DNA of 20,190 nucleotides from Coemansia sp. RSA 1804 (Eukaryota > Kickxellomycota > Kickxellomycetes > Kickxellales > Kickxellaceae), in the NCBI GenBank assembly GCA_027578815.1, contig JANBTH010000342.1, positions 1 through 20,190 on the forward strand, read 5' to 3'. Positions 8,469-15,850 of the stretch are shown here, one piece after another. A model generated the notes under the pieces. That model made no database searches. It was not told where the DNA came from and saw nothing but the letters and a program-made list of their open reading frames with translations. How positions within the stretch are numbered: position 1 is the first letter of the stretch; each line of letters opens with the position of its first letter. The translations under genes were made by a program, and so were the position numbers.

Positions 8469-11165
8469 TCACAGCTCGTCGTGCTCTGCATTGCCATCGT
8501 CTTCCACCTTGGCATCTTCTGTGCTGTCACCGCTGCTGCTATCGCTGTTGGTGGTGCCAGAGTCTGATGCGCTCTGGTTGGAGCTGTCAACTATTCTCTT
8601 TACCTGCTGCGCAACAAGCGTGGCCAGGTTGCGCTCAATCACAACAGCTCTGCTGTCAATGTCAGCAGTCGTAAGCACAGGTGCCTCGTGTGGCAAAAGC
8701 GCTTCTTGCTGCATGGCAGTCAAATCCAACCACTGCACAGTGCTGTCCAGAGTGTCTTCTAGCTCTTGTAGATGCTTGACCACTGGTCCCAGTTCCTCGG
8801 TGGTGTATTCCTTGCGGTACATCGACACAAGACCTTCGGCATGTGCAATGGTTGACTTTAGCGAATCAACATGTTCTGCACGCTTTGCATGCTGCGTGAT
8901 ACGGTAGCTAATCGGCTCCTCCAGCTCCTTCAGCACCACAATCCGCGACTCAAGCTCGCTAAGCGCTGCGCTTTCGGCATTGTCCTCCAGCCACTGAGCG
9001 GCAGCGCTAACTGCCTCCTCAAGCGTCTTTCGCTGACTCTCTGATGTTACTCCAATAACGTCGTCATCGTCGGCCATGTCACGCAGACGGTACACAAGCG
9101 ACTCCAACTGATTACTGGCGCCATGCCGAGCGATGCGGGCTGCGTCGTCGTCGTCCATGCGTTTGAGCAGACTGCGCGACCTCTTCATTGCCTCGGTGCT
9201 CATGCTGACAAGCCCATGGTCCTCCACTACAAGACCAAGCTTAACAACCTCTGTAATAATCTCGGGCTGAGCAATTGGTTTGGCGCGAAGTGTTGGCTTT
9301 GTCTTCTTCTTTGGCTTGTCATCGCTGACCGCATCATCGTCACTTGCGGCTTCAGCCGCAGTTTCTGTTGCAGCCGAGGCCTCTTCTGCTTCAATTGATG
9401 CCGACTCCTTCTCCCACGCTGCTAGGTCCTCAATATACTGTGTATGTCCAGGGTTGGTGACGTTAAACAGCGCCTCAGCCTTAAGCACCACAAACTCGCC
9501 CAGCTCGTTTGTCAGCATCGCCACTTTGACCTCTGGCTTGTCGCTGAGCACATTCTTTGCTGTCAGTTTCTTTGCTGCACTGTCGACATCACTGACTCGT
9601 GCTGTAGCCAGCTTTGTCCAATCGTCGTTGGTTCCCGAGCTCTTGGCCTCAAACTCAATTGTTAGATCGGTGTTTCTAAAGTCGCGGATGACGCGTCTTG
9701 CGCCGATTGCGCCAAACTCTGGATAAGGATAAACGGTCTCCTGCACTGTGCCTCCCAGAAGAGATCTTGATGCCGTTGGATAGATCCCACGCACCGCAAA
9801 TGGCATGGCGTCACGCAAACGCATGTCGCGGACTTTGAATTGGCTGCTTAGTGTGGCACCCTTAAACACCGCACCCATGACACATGCCTCCTCTGCGTTG
9901 ACGTTGCGTGACAGCTTTTCAGCCCCAAATGCGTCGCTCAGCGTCTTCTGTATAAAGGGAACCCGCGATCCACCCCCAACAAGCACTATGGAGTCGATGT
10001 CGGCCATTGTCGCATTGGCCGTCTTGAGTGCATCGTAGACTGGGGCTTGTATCCGTGAAACAAAAGATGTAATGGCTTCTTCTAGCTCACTGCGCGTAAC
10101 CTTTATGCGGAGATCGTCGCCATTGTAGAGCCCCTCAACCGACGCAATCGCCTCGACATTGGCACTGAGAATAGTCTTGACACGCTTGGCCTCCTTGAGA
10201 AGACGGTTCATAGCACGTGCGCTGGATCTAACGTCGTCTGCCGACGATCCTATGCCCTTGGAAAACTGTTCAACAAGCAAGTCGCGCAGAACAAAGTCAA
10301 TCTCTTGGCCGCCAAGCGTTGCATCTGACGCAAATGACTGAATGTTAATCACAGTAGTCTTCTTCGACTTTGCGAACTTTGACTCCTGTCGCACAGAGAA
10401 TCGGGCAACAGTGGCCACTGTCTTGCTTGCACCCATGTCGTAGAACAGATGCCTCTCAGGTTTTACAAATGTCCTTTTCATCGCAAAATTCAGCGCAACC
10501 GCGCTCCCGTCATTCACAAGCGCAAGTACACGGAACCCTGCAAGATCGGCCGCCTCCAGCATCGCTTGACGCTGGGATCTGTCAAAAAATGACGGGACGG
10601 TGAATACTGCATCCTTGACTAGAATGCCTTCGCTCTCGTGAACAAGCTGCTGTGCATGGCGCAGCTGCATTGCCACAATCTCCTGAACAGCTAGCGTTTC
10701 ATTCGCTAGTGCGCCGTACTGAAACGCAACTGTGCCCATTTCCGGATCCTCGACCATCTTGTTAGGAAACTGTTTGCGGTATGCCGCCGCAACATCCGAC
10801 TTGAAGGGAACGCCAAGTAGGTTGCGCACAGACATGAACGTCTTTTCTGGCATGCGTGGTGCAATCGAGATTGCGTTGGATCCAAATGTACGCTCCAGTC
10901 CGTTGACTGTCACAACGGATGCCGTTTGCCGACTGGCATCACGATTCAGCACAAGATCAAGCGGGCGGCCTGGCTTGGCCAGCGCAATCGTAAACCATTC
11001 TGAGCCGAGGTCTATGCCAAGAACAGCAGCTGATGTAAGTGATGGTAGAACGCAAAGCGCCAGAACCAGACCGAGGGCCAGGGTTTTCCACAATGGCCTG
11101 GCCGGCTGAGACTGCTGCTGCCGTCTCCCCAGCTGTGTTCTGAGGCCTGTTGCAGAATGCGCCAT
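8469..11165 (-). CDS. LHS1: ER-lumenal Hsp70-family chaperone Lhs1/GRP170 (HYOU1 type)
   Basis: Encodes 898 residues in one exon; yeast Lhs1 is about 880. A basic N-terminus and a hydrophobic core (residues 28-45, ending near TSAA) form a signal peptide, and the last four residues are HDEL, the ER-retrieval signal. The Hsp70 nucleotide-binding domain begins at VLGIDLGSEW (phosphate loop 1, residues 48-57). It continues with LVNDGSAVALNFA, FYDMGASKT (phosphate 2) and IVLVGGGSRVPFIQ (adenosine motif). An acidic then Lys-rich low-complexity insert near residues 590-630 separates the beta and helical substrate-binding parts, as in GRP170. Family role: large Hsp70 that acts as nucleotide exchange factor for Kar2/BiP and holds unfolded clients. 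CACGTG at 11439-11444 lies upstream. Confidence 0.95.
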   Translation of the reverse strand: MAHSATGLRTQLGRRQQQSQPARPLWKTLALGLVLALCVLPSLTSAAVLGIDLGSEWFTIALAKPGRPLDLVLNRDASRQTASVVTVNGLERTFGSNAISIAPRMPEKTFMSVRNLLGVPFKSDVAAAYRKQFPNKMVEDPEMGTVAFQYGALANETLAVQEIVAMQLRHAQQLVHESEGILVKDAVFTVPSFFDRSQRQAMLEAADLAGFRVLALVNDGSAVALNFAMKRTFVKPERHLFYDMGASKTVATVARFSVRQESKFAKSKKTTVINIQSFASDATLGGQEIDFVLRDLLVEQFSKGIGSSADDVRSSARAMNRLLKEAKRVKTILSANVEAIASVEGLYNGDDLRIKVTRSELEEAITSFVSRIQAPVYDALKTANATMADIDSIVLVGGGSRVPFIQKTLSDAFGAEKLSRNVNAEEACVMGAVFKGATLSSQFKVRDMRLRDAMPFAVRGIYPTASRSLLGGTVQETVYPYPEFGAIGARRVIRDFRNTDLTIEFEAKSSGTNDDWTKLATARVSDVDSAAKKLTAKNVLSDKPEVKVAMLTNELGEFVVLKAEALFNVTNPGHTQYIEDLAAWEKESASIEAEEASAATETAAEAASDDDAVSDDKPKKKTKPTLRAKPIAQPEIITEVVKLGLVVEDHGLVSMSTEAMKRSRSLLKRMDDDDAARIARHGASNQLESLVYRLRDMADDDDVIGVTSESQRKTLEEAVSAAAQWLEDNAESAALSELESRIVVLKELEEPISYRITQHAKRAEHVDSLKSTIAHAEGLVSMYRKEYTTEELGPVVKHLQELEDTLDSTVQWLDLTAMQQEALLPHEAPVLTTADIDSRAVVIERNLATLVAQQVKRIVDSSNQSASDSGTTNSDSSSGDSTEDAKVEDDGNAEHDEL

Positions 11166-11823
11166 CCGTACGTGGATTAGCTAGAATTGAGGGAGTGCGT
11201 CTTGTTGAGGTGAAAGGTGATATTTATAAAGAGATGACGAATGTAAGAATCAGATACTACAGGAGGCGGTGCATAAGAACAACGCCATATAAACGCACAC
11301 CTTTTATTGCAGAAATATAGTCTGAGGAAATAGAGGGAAAAAGAGTGCAATTGCAGATAAATAGAGGTTGTAAATAAGCGGGCGGTGCTTGAGACATACA
11401 AAGCAGTATAAATGGATTATTTGCAACAACCCAAACTCCACGTGTTTTCATTTGGATTCTGCGGGCTAAATTTAGGCAGACCACTCACGTTAAGCCAACA
11501 AACCGCATGAAAGCTAATCAAAACTAGTCGGATCAAGCGTTTAGATGTTGGCTGTGCTCAATCAGAACGGGTGGGCGGTTTTTTTTGTCTGATCCAGATC
11601 GGTTATGAGTTTATACTCCTCATAAAGCGGAAGCGAGTGAATCCGACTAAAAGGGACTCTTTAATTAAGTTTCTTATCATTGGTTGCTTCACTTGCTATT
11701 AATTTATCCTTTGGCTGTTCTCTCATTCCACCTTGACACTTGGATTAGACGGGGAATTGGGAAGCTTACTGGCGCTCGCATACGGAAAGGCAGATAATCA
11801 AAGGAAGGGGACATTCACAGGCA
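11166..11823. promoter_or_regulatory. divergent promoter between LHS1 and the mitoribosomal gene
   Basis: This AT-rich 658-bp region has no credible ORF. It includes TATA-like stretches near 11220-11228 and 11408-11414, a palindromic CACGTG at 11439-11444 about 275 bp upstream of the LHS1 start, and a T-tract after GGGTGGGCGG near 11569-11586. No GCATCCAT box is present, in contrast to the cytosolic translation genes. Confidence 0.45.
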
Positions 11824-12138
11824 ATGAAGATTGATCAGATTCTGGCACGCCTTGAGAACGGGCTCTGCGCAACAAAACTTCCATCGCGGGTAGAGCAAGT
11901 GACTCTGACGCTGTCTCAGCGGACACGGGCATCGGGCGCCAGACACTTTTGGCGCAAGAATCTGCGGCAGCTCCAGTATGCAAACCCTGCACTGGCCATC
12001 CAGGTGAACTACCCGCGTGAGCCGTGCGTGCCGACGCTGGAGATCAAGTTTGCAAACGCAGGCGTGGACTCGTTTAACCTTACTGGTATGCGGTCGGACG
12101 ACATTTGCAAGCAGTTTTTGGAGCGCGCCAACAAGTAG
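11824..12138 (+). CDS. mitochondrial ribosomal protein, L51/S25/CI-B8 fold, probably mL61 (Mrp49)
   Basis: Encodes 104 residues. The middle segment SGARHFWRKNLRQLQYANPAL (about residues 37-57; here split as GARHFWRKNL and QLQYANPAL) has the GAR-x-FW...L-x-LQ-x-x-NP pattern of yeast Mrp49 and of MRPS25. These are thioredoxin-like proteins of the mitochondrial ribosome, also related to complex I subunit B8. The N-terminus (MKIDQILARLENGL...TKLPSRV) resembles the Mrp49 start and has no long presequence. The C-terminus ends in a helix (SDDICKQFLERANK). Compared with yeast mL61 (about 137 residues) it is short at the C-terminus. Alternatives are mS25 or an NDUFA2-like subunit; FW after GAR favours mL61. 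AATAAA occurs at 12255-12260. Confidence 0.75.
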   Translation: MKIDQILARLENGLCATKLPSRVEQVTLTLSQRTRASGARHFWRKNLRQLQYANPALAIQVNYPREPCVPTLEIKFANAGVDSFNLTGMRSDDICKQFLERANK

Positions 12139-12254
12139 CCCACCCACCACCAGTTCCAGCTAGTTACTTAGAAGAGATCCTCCCCAAGCATAGTATGCGT
12201 TACATGAGCTGTGTGGAAACGACAGCATTTTGCAAATTGCCTTTTTCACTGTGT

Positions 12255-12260
12255 AATAAA
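12255..12260 (+). terminator. AATAAA polyadenylation signal of the mL61-like gene
   Basis: A canonical AATAAA lies about 117 bp after the stop codon, in an AT-rich context and on the same strand. Confidence 0.45.
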
Positions 12261-12819
12261 TTCGAATTCGTTTTCTATCCTCAAAAAAGCGCAACCACAC
12301 CTAGTGCATGGTAGAGTGGCTGTTGGGGGGAGTATGCCCAACCACAAACCATCAAAAAAAAACAATAACAACACAGTATCAGAGCGCGGACCAATGGCTG
12401 GTGCTGGGAACAGAAGAGGGAGAGGAAAATTTTTTTGTTGATCCTGCTGTGTGCACTATTTTCACACTTTCAAAAAAATTTTCGTCCTGTAATGGAGGCT
12501 GCGGCACAGCGTGCATCAATCAGCCAATAGAACAGAAAAGAAAACAAAGAAAAAAGCATGCATTGCAGCGAAACGGCATATCCCCTCTGCCCCCCACCCC
12601 AAAACGCATACAGCAGAGATGGCCACCATTCACAGACGTGGACGGGTTGCGGTATAAAGCAACACGCTGACGGTTGAAGAAAAGCTGCTCCTTCCTTGCA
12701 TCCGTTCGTCAAGAAATTTATAGCACTTTCGTTAAAAGGTTAGTATCATTTATTATATTTTGCCAAAAGACTTTGACCGATGTCAGAGGAATGGATGGAT
12801 GTGTCTGTGAGATGACTGT

Positions 12820-12922
12820 ATGGATGCGCAGATGTCAGTCGCATCCATTCCATTCAGGTTGCATATCCATTCGTCTGTTCTCTTGTCTGCCTTGGATAGC
12901 TGTTGAACGCAGCTGCATCCAT
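12820..12922. repeat. inverted GCATCCAT pair and palindrome in the TEF1 leader
   Basis: ATGGATGC (12820-12827) and GCATCCAT (12841-12848) form a perfect 8-bp inverted repeat with a 13-bp spacer. Farther on, 12910-12930 has 8-bp arms CAGCTGCA and TGCAGCTG around TCCAT, placing the third box inside a near-palindrome. Confidence 0.8.
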
Positions 12923-13142
12923 TGCAGCTGAAGGCTTTCTCGTGTGCGGATGTCATTTTTGCGATGCGGGATGTGCTGTTTGAGCATCTTGAATTTGGAT
13001 GTTTCAGATGAAAAGACATTTGCTCATGTTGAGTGGCAACACGCACTGCGGTCTCATGTGATCAGTACAATAGCGGCTGTTGTGTAGCGTGCATGAACTA
13101 AATTCGTTGTTGGTGATTCTGTAAAGAGTGTAGTAATTCACA

Positions 13143-14519
13143 ATGGGAAAAGATAAGACACACGTAAACGTCGTTGTTATCGGCCACGTCGACTCGGGCA
13201 AGTCGACCACCACCGGTCACCTTATCTACAAGTGCGGCGGTATTGACAAGCGTACCATCGAGAAGTTCGAGAAGGAGGCCAACGAGCTCGGCAAGGGTTC
13301 GTTCATGTACGCGTGGGTTCTTGACAAGCTGAAGGCTGAGCGTGAGCGCGGTATCACCATTGACATTGCTCTGTGGAAGTTCGAGACTCCCAAGTACAAC
13401 GTCACCGTCATTGACGCCCCTGGCCATCGTGATTTCATCAAGAACATGATCACCGGTACCTCCCAGGCTGATTGCGGTATCCTCATCATTGCCGGTGGTG
13501 TTGGTGAGTTCGAGGCTGGTATCTCCAAGGACGGCCAGACCCGTGAGCACGCTCTGCTTGCTTACACCCTCGGTGTGCATCAGCTCATTGTTGCCGTCAA
13601 CAAGATGGACTCGGTCAAGTACGACCAGGCCCGTTTCACTGAGATCACCAAGGAGGTTGCCAACTTCATCAAGAAGGTCGGCTTCAACCCCAAGAGCGTG
13701 CCCATGGTGCCCATCTCCGGCTGGAAGGGCGACAACATGATTGCGCCGTCCGAGAACATGGGATGGTTCAAGGGCTGGACCAAGGAGACCAAGACTGGCT
13801 CCTACACCGGCAAGACCCTCATTGATGCCATTGATGCCATCGAGCCCCCAGTACGCCCCGTTGACAAGCCCCTGCGTCTCCCTCTGCAGGACGTCTACAA
13901 GATTGGCGGTATTGGCACAGTGCCAGTTGGCCGTGTCGAGACCGGTACCATCAAGGCTGGTATGGTTGTGACCTTTGCTCCTGCCAACGTGTCGACTGAA
14001 GTCAAGTCGGTTGAGATGCACCACGAGCTCCTCGAGCAGGGCATGCCTGGAGACAACGTTGGCTTCAACGTCAAGAACGTGTCAGTCAAGGACATCCGTC
14101 GTGGTAACGTCTGCTCTGACTCCAAGAACGACGCCGCCAAGGCTGCTGACAACTTCACCGCCCAGGTTATTGTCATGAACCACCCTGGCCAGATCTCCGC
14201 CGGCTACGCACCAGTGCTCGACTGCCACACCGCGCACATTGCCTGCAAGTTCGCTGAGCTCCTGGAGAAGATTGACCGCCGTACCGGTAAGAAGGTTGAG
14301 GACAACCCCAAGTTCGTCAAGTCTGGTGATGCCGCCATCGTCAAGATGATCCCATCCAAGCCCATGTGCGTCGAGACCTTCACTGAGTATCCTCCTCTTG
14401 GCCGTTTCGCCGTCCGTGATATGCGTCAGACCGTTGCCGTCGGTGTCATCAAGGCCGTCGTCAAGAAGGACGAGTCTGCCAAGGTCACCAAGGCCGGAGC
14501 CAAGGCTGCCAAGAAGTAA
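13143..14519 (+). CDS. TEF1: translation elongation factor EF-1alpha (eEF1A)
   Basis: Encodes 458 residues, the normal fungal length, in one uninterrupted coding exon. This GTPase brings aminoacyl-tRNA to the ribosome. Its G motifs are intact: GHVDSGKS (14-21), the switch I region with ERGITID (about 67-73), DAPGH (91-95) and NKMD (153-156). Domains II and III follow, with the family landmarks GTVPVGRVETG, SAGYAPVLDCHTAHIACKF and FAVRDMRQTVAVGVIK, and a Lys-rich end. Codon use is extremely biased to C- and G-ending codons, consistent with very high expression. The gene converges on the TDG gene with a 77-bp gap. Identification is certain. Confidence 0.99.
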   Translation: MGKDKTHVNVVVIGHVDSGKSTTTGHLIYKCGGIDKRTIEKFEKEANELGKGSFMYAWVLDKLKAERERGITIDIALWKFETPKYNVTVIDAPGHRDFIKNMITGTSQADCGILIIAGGVGEFEAGISKDGQTREHALLAYTLGVHQLIVAVNKMDSVKYDQARFTEITKEVANFIKKVGFNPKSVPMVPISGWKGDNMIAPSENMGWFKGWTKETKTGSYTGKTLIDAIDAIEPPVRPVDKPLRLPLQDVYKIGGIGTVPVGRVETGTIKAGMVVTFAPANVSTEVKSVEMHHELLEQGMPGDNVGFNVKNVSVKDIRRGNVCSDSKNDAAKAADNFTAQVIVMNHPGQISAGYAPVLDCHTAHIACKFAELLEKIDRRTGKKVEDNPKFVKSGDAAIVKMIPSKPMCVETFTEYPPLGRFAVRDMRQTVAVGVIKAVVKKDESAKVTKAGAKAAKK

Positions 14520-14596
14520 GACTAGTCTTTTTTCTCTTTCCATGCTTTTGGATGCCAATATAATCATCTCGCATTAGCCAAACCATGTCTTGTTTT

Positions 14597-15484
14597 TTAT
14601 TTGCTCTTTTTGGTCTGTGAAAAGTATGTGGACCGCACTACTTGCCGCGGATCGAGCGAGTCCAGCTGATCGTGGTTGATAGATGGCGCTACGCCTTGTG
14701 CCGCAGCATCCACAGCACAGTCTCGGACGTGCTTGAGCTGTCTAAAGTACTGCAGTTTGTCTGCGATGCGGTATGCTGCTGCGCGCCCGCTCGTTGATGG
14801 CATGACGAAGATGTAAGCAAACGACGGGATCGCAGGCTGCGTTCCAGCGCACTGGATCTCGTCTGAGCTGGTGAGCTGTCGCAGCGGCGGAAGCTGCTGC
14901 TGTTGCTCCTGCTGCTGGCTCTGTGTCAGATCGCACTTGCAGTCCAGATCGTAGACTTCTGACTGAAGCCCAAGATCAAAGCGCAAGTAGCCCACAAAGG
15001 CCTCGTATATGCCCTTGCCAACGAAGCAAATGATCTTTGGGCGACACGTACGTATCTTGCGGCAAAGCTCCGGTACAGCCTCACGCATCTCCCTGCGGCT
15101 GAGATCGCTGGTCGAGGGCGTTGTTCGCTGTACCAAGTTGACAATACTCATGTTCCACCGTTGGCTGAGCATACTTCCGTCCTCGGGCCGCATCTCCTCT
15201 GGAACCAGCCCCGACTGATACAGACCTCTCCAAAAGTAGTTCTGAGGATTGCCAAAGTGGAGCTGCTTCTGTCCGCTGACCACGCCTGGGTTGATGCCAA
15301 CAAACAGGACATCTAGGTTTGGTCTTAGAAGCTCGGGGATCGGCTGGAAGCCTGCGATTTCGTCTGGCGACGGCCGCTTTTGCCTCTTTGGCGATGATGC
15401 TGATGATGCTTTTGGTGTTGATGCTTTGGTCTGCAACTCTGATCCGATAGCACTGTCTGGGCCTCTTGAGCTTCGCTTTGGCAT
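14597..15484 (-). CDS. G/T(U) mismatch-specific thymine-DNA glycosylase (TDG/Mug family)
   Basis: Encodes 295 residues. TDG/Mug enzymes remove T or U opposite G, starting base excision repair. The active-site motif GINPG is at residues 63-67 within LDVLFVGINPGVVSG. Family segments NYFWRGLYQSGL, NLVQRTTPSTSDLS and FVGKGIYEAF follow. The DNA-intercalating loop MPSTSGR is at 228-234 (MPSSSAR in human TDG). The N-terminus is short, Ser/Lys-rich and has a nuclear-localisation-like SPKRQKRP. A Gln-rich insert (about 189-200) interrupts the core. I chose the ATG at 15484; an upstream in-frame ATG at 15610 would add residues encoded by the AG repeat, which is unlikely. The S. pombe equivalent is thp1. 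Confidence 0.92.
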   Translation of the reverse strand: MPKRSSRGPDSAIGSELQTKASTPKASSASSPKRQKRPSPDEIAGFQPIPELLRPNLDVLFVGINPGVVSGQKQLHFGNPQNYFWRGLYQSGLVPEEMRPEDGSMLSQRWNMSIVNLVQRTTPSTSDLSRREMREAVPELCRKIRTCRPKIICFVGKGIYEAFVGYLRFDLGLQSEVYDLDCKCDLTQSQQQEQQQQLPPLRQLTSSDEIQCAGTQPAIPSFAYIFVMPSTSGRAAAYRIADKLQYFRQLKHVRDCAVDAAAQGVAPSINHDQLDSLDPRQVVRSTYFSQTKKSK

Positions 15485-15535
15485 TGTTGTGGTGTAGAAT
15501 AGGATACTGGGGGTGTTGTGAACCGTCAGGTAGAT

Positions 15536-15571
<36 letters not shown>

Positions 15572-15850
15572 GATGCAAAACAGCAAGCAAAGCACTTCCT
15601 CACATGCCATCTCATCCCAATGAAAGCTTGATCTCAATGAATCGAATTATTTTTGGGTGGGTCTATCAATGTTCTGGCTGGCTCCTGGGTTTAGGGGAGC
15701 AGCCAGCAAACACGAAAAATGAAATTACAGATAAAGGCTGGCAGCAAAAATGGCAGAACTCACACTCGTTTCCTTTAGCTTTTTCTCAGCATTTGCATTT
15801 GTTATATCTAAACTGGTGCTAATTCTAATTACCTTTGTTTGTATTTGCCC
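15485..15850. promoter_or_regulatory. divergent promoter of the TDG and pseudouridine-catabolism genes
   Basis: This 366-bp region contains the (AG)15 microsatellite at 15539-15568. An imperfect hairpin has 7-bp arms GCTGGCT (15677-15683) and AGCCAGC (15701-15707). No clear TATA box or GCATCCAT box is present. Confidence 0.45.
15539..15568. repeat. (AG)15 microsatellite
   Basis: Thirty uninterrupted bases of AG lie 55 bp upstream of the TDG start. On the minus strand they read CT and are open in the TDG frame as alternating Ser-Leu. Confidence 0.95.

Larger units (their letters stand above)
12139..13142 (+). promoter_or_regulatory. TEF1 promoter and leader region
   Basis: After the 3' UTR of the mL61-like gene comes the TEF1 control region. 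A TATAAA box sits at 12653-12658. A donor GTTAGT at 12739-12744 follows AAAAG, and an acceptor GTGTAG ends at 13133, nine bases before the ATG. A leader intron of about 395 nt (12739-13133) is therefore likely, with an AACTAAA branch candidate near 13096-13102. Inside it are GCATCCAT boxes at 12820-12827 (minus), 12841-12848 and 12915-12922. Related ATGGAT/ATCCAT words occur at 12791-12800 and 12865-12870. Short ORFs in the region look spurious. Confidence 0.65.

Noticed and set aside
12308..12670. 120-residue open frame in the TEF1 upstream region
   Set aside because: It starts in an A-rich, low-complexity stretch, has no family similarity, and overlaps the TATA box and promoter of TEF1.
13098..14024. 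308-residue open frame antisense to TEF1
   Set aside because: It is the mirror of a strongly codon-biased gene, where rare stop trinucleotides leave the opposite strand open. It resembles no protein family, and EF-1alpha on the other strand is certain.
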